Positions 5,352-6,598 of a stretch of 6,598 bases of DNA are shown one piece after another (positions within the stretch are counted from its first letter, which is position 1; each line of letters begins with the position of its first letter). A model generated the notes under the pieces. It ran no database searches. It was given only the letters and a program-made list of their open reading frames with translations, and was not told the DNA's origin. Made by a program: the position numbers and the translations under genes. Origin of the DNA: Xanthobacteraceae bacterium (GTDB taxonomy: Bacteria > Pseudomonadota > Alphaproteobacteria > Rhizobiales > Xanthobacteraceae); assembly GCA_030037185.1 (NCBI GenBank), contig JASHRR010001067.1, forward strand, positions 1 through 6,598. Reading direction: 5' to 3'.

Positions 5352-5807
5352 GTTCCTACTCCAATCGGATCCGCATGACCCGCTTAGTTGTTTCCCGGCG
5401 ATTGCGCTCACTTGGTGGCCGAGACGGCTACAGAGAGAAGCTGACCTTACGGAGCCGCCATCTTCGATCTCGATCGCAAACCACCTGCTTCAGTATTACA
5501 TTGGCTCCTGACGTGAAGCTGACTCGAAGCTGAAAGTGGGCTGAATGTTCGGCCCCACGACGCACTACGGTGGTGGTTCTCGCCTTCACGTTACTCTTTT
5601 CAGGTTCGAGGGTGCTAAATTCTGCGGTTGAATTCATTCTCGACGTATCGCTTACAGTAGGCGACTACTTCTCCTTCGTGGTCGGCGCGTTCTCTTTGAA
5701 AATACGAGGTCTGAAGCACCGGGCAGGCCAAGCAAATGACGGCCATGCGCGTCATTTCGGGCTCGGCGTCTGCCGCGCGGAAAACCGCCGCTGTGCCCGC
5801 GTTGACT

Positions 5808-5892
5808 TGCCGCCTGAAGGAAGGAGTAGGCCCCTCACGCAGCCTCGGCCCTACTGTGCCGCTCCACAGAGGGCCCGAGTCCTTCAGCGGTA
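5808..5892. repeat. Strong two-part hairpin element
   Basis: An outer stem pairs CTGAAGGA (5814-5821) with TCCTTCAG (5880-5887), all eight pairs perfect. Past a single bulged C at 5813 it continues with three more pairs (5810-5812 with 5888-5890), a G:T and an A:T. Directly stacked inside is a second stem of 14 Watson-Crick pairs: CTCGGCCCT (5844-5852) and CTGTG (5854-5858) against CACAG (5865-5869), AGGG and CCGAG (to 5879), with two one-base bulges and a 6-base loop CCGCTC. A 22-base stretch (5822-5843) is left unpaired on one side. Part of it, GTAGG (5826-5830), could pair instead with CCTAC (5850-5854), which would disrupt the inner stem. It folds on either strand. It may be a structured RNA, a palindromic intergenic repeat, or a terminator-like structure for an unseen transcript. 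Confidence 0.45.
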
Positions 5893-6149
5893 CTTACCTT
5901 GCGGTCATACTTGCCGCCTGGCAAAAAAATCGGAACCACCTCTCAATGAGGCAGGCTCGCTGGCCGCTAACGACCACGGCAATATCATTCGGCTGCGCTA
6001 TCGGCGAACAAGCGCCGTCAACGCGGACAGAGCACGGGTGAATTTCACCAGTAGGAGTCCGCTTCGAGCGCTCCGCGGCCGGCGCGTTCGTCTTCCTCAT
6101 TTCCGGCCTCCGCTTCTGACGTGCCAGAATCGGCAGAATAAGCGTGTTG

Positions 6150-6161
6150 GCGATCGATCGC
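6150..6161. repeat. 12-bp perfect palindrome
   Basis: GCGATCGATCGC, reading the same on both strands. It lies in the gene-poor stretch, about 150 bases beyond the stop of the TonB-family gene. It could be a protein-binding site, but palindromes built on CGATCG are common in such genomes. Confidence 0.25.
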
Positions 6162-6313
6162 GCTGCATCGCTCGCACGACAATCCCCGCGATGGAATCAA
6201 GCGGGGTGACCGACTCAGGCCGGCATGTAGGCTTGCCGAAGATCGCGGGATAAGAAAGACTGCTTGCTGCGGCACACGACCACCCACGCCCGCCGTCCGA
6301 TGGACATGTGGCG

Positions 6314-6598
6314 TCACCTGATATTGAACCGCACGGGAACGACAAAAGACAGTTCACTCTCCAGAACATTGTCGGGCGGCTTGGGCAGCGGCTGCGCCCG
6401 CACCAGCATCGCCAGCGTTTCTTCGTCGAGAATCTCCGATCCCGAGCTTTGGACGATGCGACTCGTCACCAAGCGCCCGTCATGGTCGATCGTAAAGGCG
6501 ACTGTGGCGGTGCCCTGGTCGCCGCGCGCACGCGCCTTATCCGGATAACGCTTGAAGCGTTCAAGGTGGGCTGCAAGCACGCTCTCCCAGCGCGCGAC
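6314..6598 (-). CDS. TonB-family energy transducer, C-terminal domain (partial)
   Basis: The last 94 codons of a protein whose start lies beyond the right edge; the frame is open through base 6598. It is the periplasmic TonB C-terminal domain, which contacts the TonB box of outer-membrane receptors and passes on energy from ExbB/ExbD for uptake of siderophores, metals or other ligands. Visible marks are 'WESVLAAHLERFKRYPDKAR' with the family YP motif, 'GDQGTATVAFTIDHDGRLVT', 'SRIVQSSGSEILDEETLAML', and the end 'LSFVVPVRFNIR'. The order helix, YP, strand, G-x-V/L, helix, strand is standard and the length fits one complete domain. The membrane anchor and Pro-rich spacer should lie outside the window. 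No receptor or ExbB/D gene is in view, and about 960 bases separate it from the next gene downstream on the same strand. Confidence 0.93.
   Translation of the reverse strand, partial: VARWESVLAAHLERFKRYPDKARARGDQGTATVAFTIDHDGRLVTSRIVQSSGSEILDEETLAMLVRAQPLPKPPDNVLESELSFVVPVRFNIR

Larger units (their letters stand above)
5352..6313. other. About 960 bp without a convincing gene
   Basis: The longest open frame here (plus strand, 5570-6253) has a composition typical of chance translation in G+C-rich DNA, with many Arg and Pro, no domain and no good ribosome-binding site. A minus-strand frame from about 5895 to 5624 is open for some 90 codons but has no start except an internal ATG for its last 45. 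The first part should contain the promoter of the secreted-protein gene; I could not pick one with confidence. The notable content is the folded element at 5808-5892 and a 12-bp palindrome at 6150-6161. Confidence 0.55.

Noticed and set aside
5434..5533. GAAGCTGA repeated three times
   Set aside because: Irregular spacing and only 8 bases long; not enough for an array or a regulatory repeat.
5570..6253. Long plus-strand open frame of 227 codons
   Set aside because: Arg/Pro-rich composition without domain, signal or ribosome-binding site. It overlaps the folded element and looks like chance openness in G+C-rich DNA.
1..6598. CRISPR arrays, tRNA or rRNA genes, complete insertion sequences
   Set aside because: None seen. 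There are no regularly spaced repeats, no cloverleaf with CCA end, no terminal inverted repeats around a transposase, and no transposase gene.

Overview
The window looks like an accessory, partly decayed stretch of an alphaproteobacterial genome, probably Hyphomicrobiales and perhaps Bradyrhizobium-like. The grounds are high G+C, proteins that resemble families I associate with that group (a His-rich membrane-anchored protein with an outer-membrane barrel, and a secreted protein with a 'VPHS.DPKPSWYGESVGHYEGD' core), and a broken tyrosine recombinase at the left edge. The taxonomy rests on family recognition, not on a search. Coding density is low: roughly half the window has no convincing gene.

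Layout. Positions 1-677 hold the N-terminal half of a tyrosine recombinase/integrase, open at the window edge, broken by two one-base insertions and lacking its C-terminal catalytic half. A faint trace of a DUF3489-like protein may follow (about 678-915). On the minus strand, 2366-941 is a two-gene unit: a short His-rich membrane-anchored protein, then a secreted protein that looks like an outer-membrane beta-barrel. Upstream of it lies a perfect 9-bp inverted repeat, a candidate operator. About 1 kb without a convincing gene follows (2424-3456), with promoter-like sequences.

The centre holds two members of the CsoR/RcnR/FrmR metal- or formaldehyde-sensing repressor family, tail to tail. The plus-strand copy (3457-3723) is intact. 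The minus-strand copy (4175-3890) is a frameshifted pseudogene that can still be read almost end to end once the frame changes are corrected. Both carry Tyr where the family's conserved ligand His (His60 in RcnR numbering) is expected. No exporter gene lies next to either.

To the right, a secreted protein of unknown function (5351-4512, minus strand) stands alone. A gene-poor stretch of about 960 bp follows and contains a strong two-part hairpin (5808-5892). The right edge holds the C-terminal domain of a TonB-family energy transducer, cut by the window.

Reading the parts together: the His-rich protein, the barrel and the metal-sensor-type repressors suggest a former metal-handling locus in a mobile-element setting, now eroding. 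This functional link is inference, since no transporter or enzyme in the window proves it. I did not find a complete, clearly new system. The points most worth checking are the folded element at 5808-5892, the Tyr-variant repressor pair, and the operator-like repeat before the His-rich/barrel pair.
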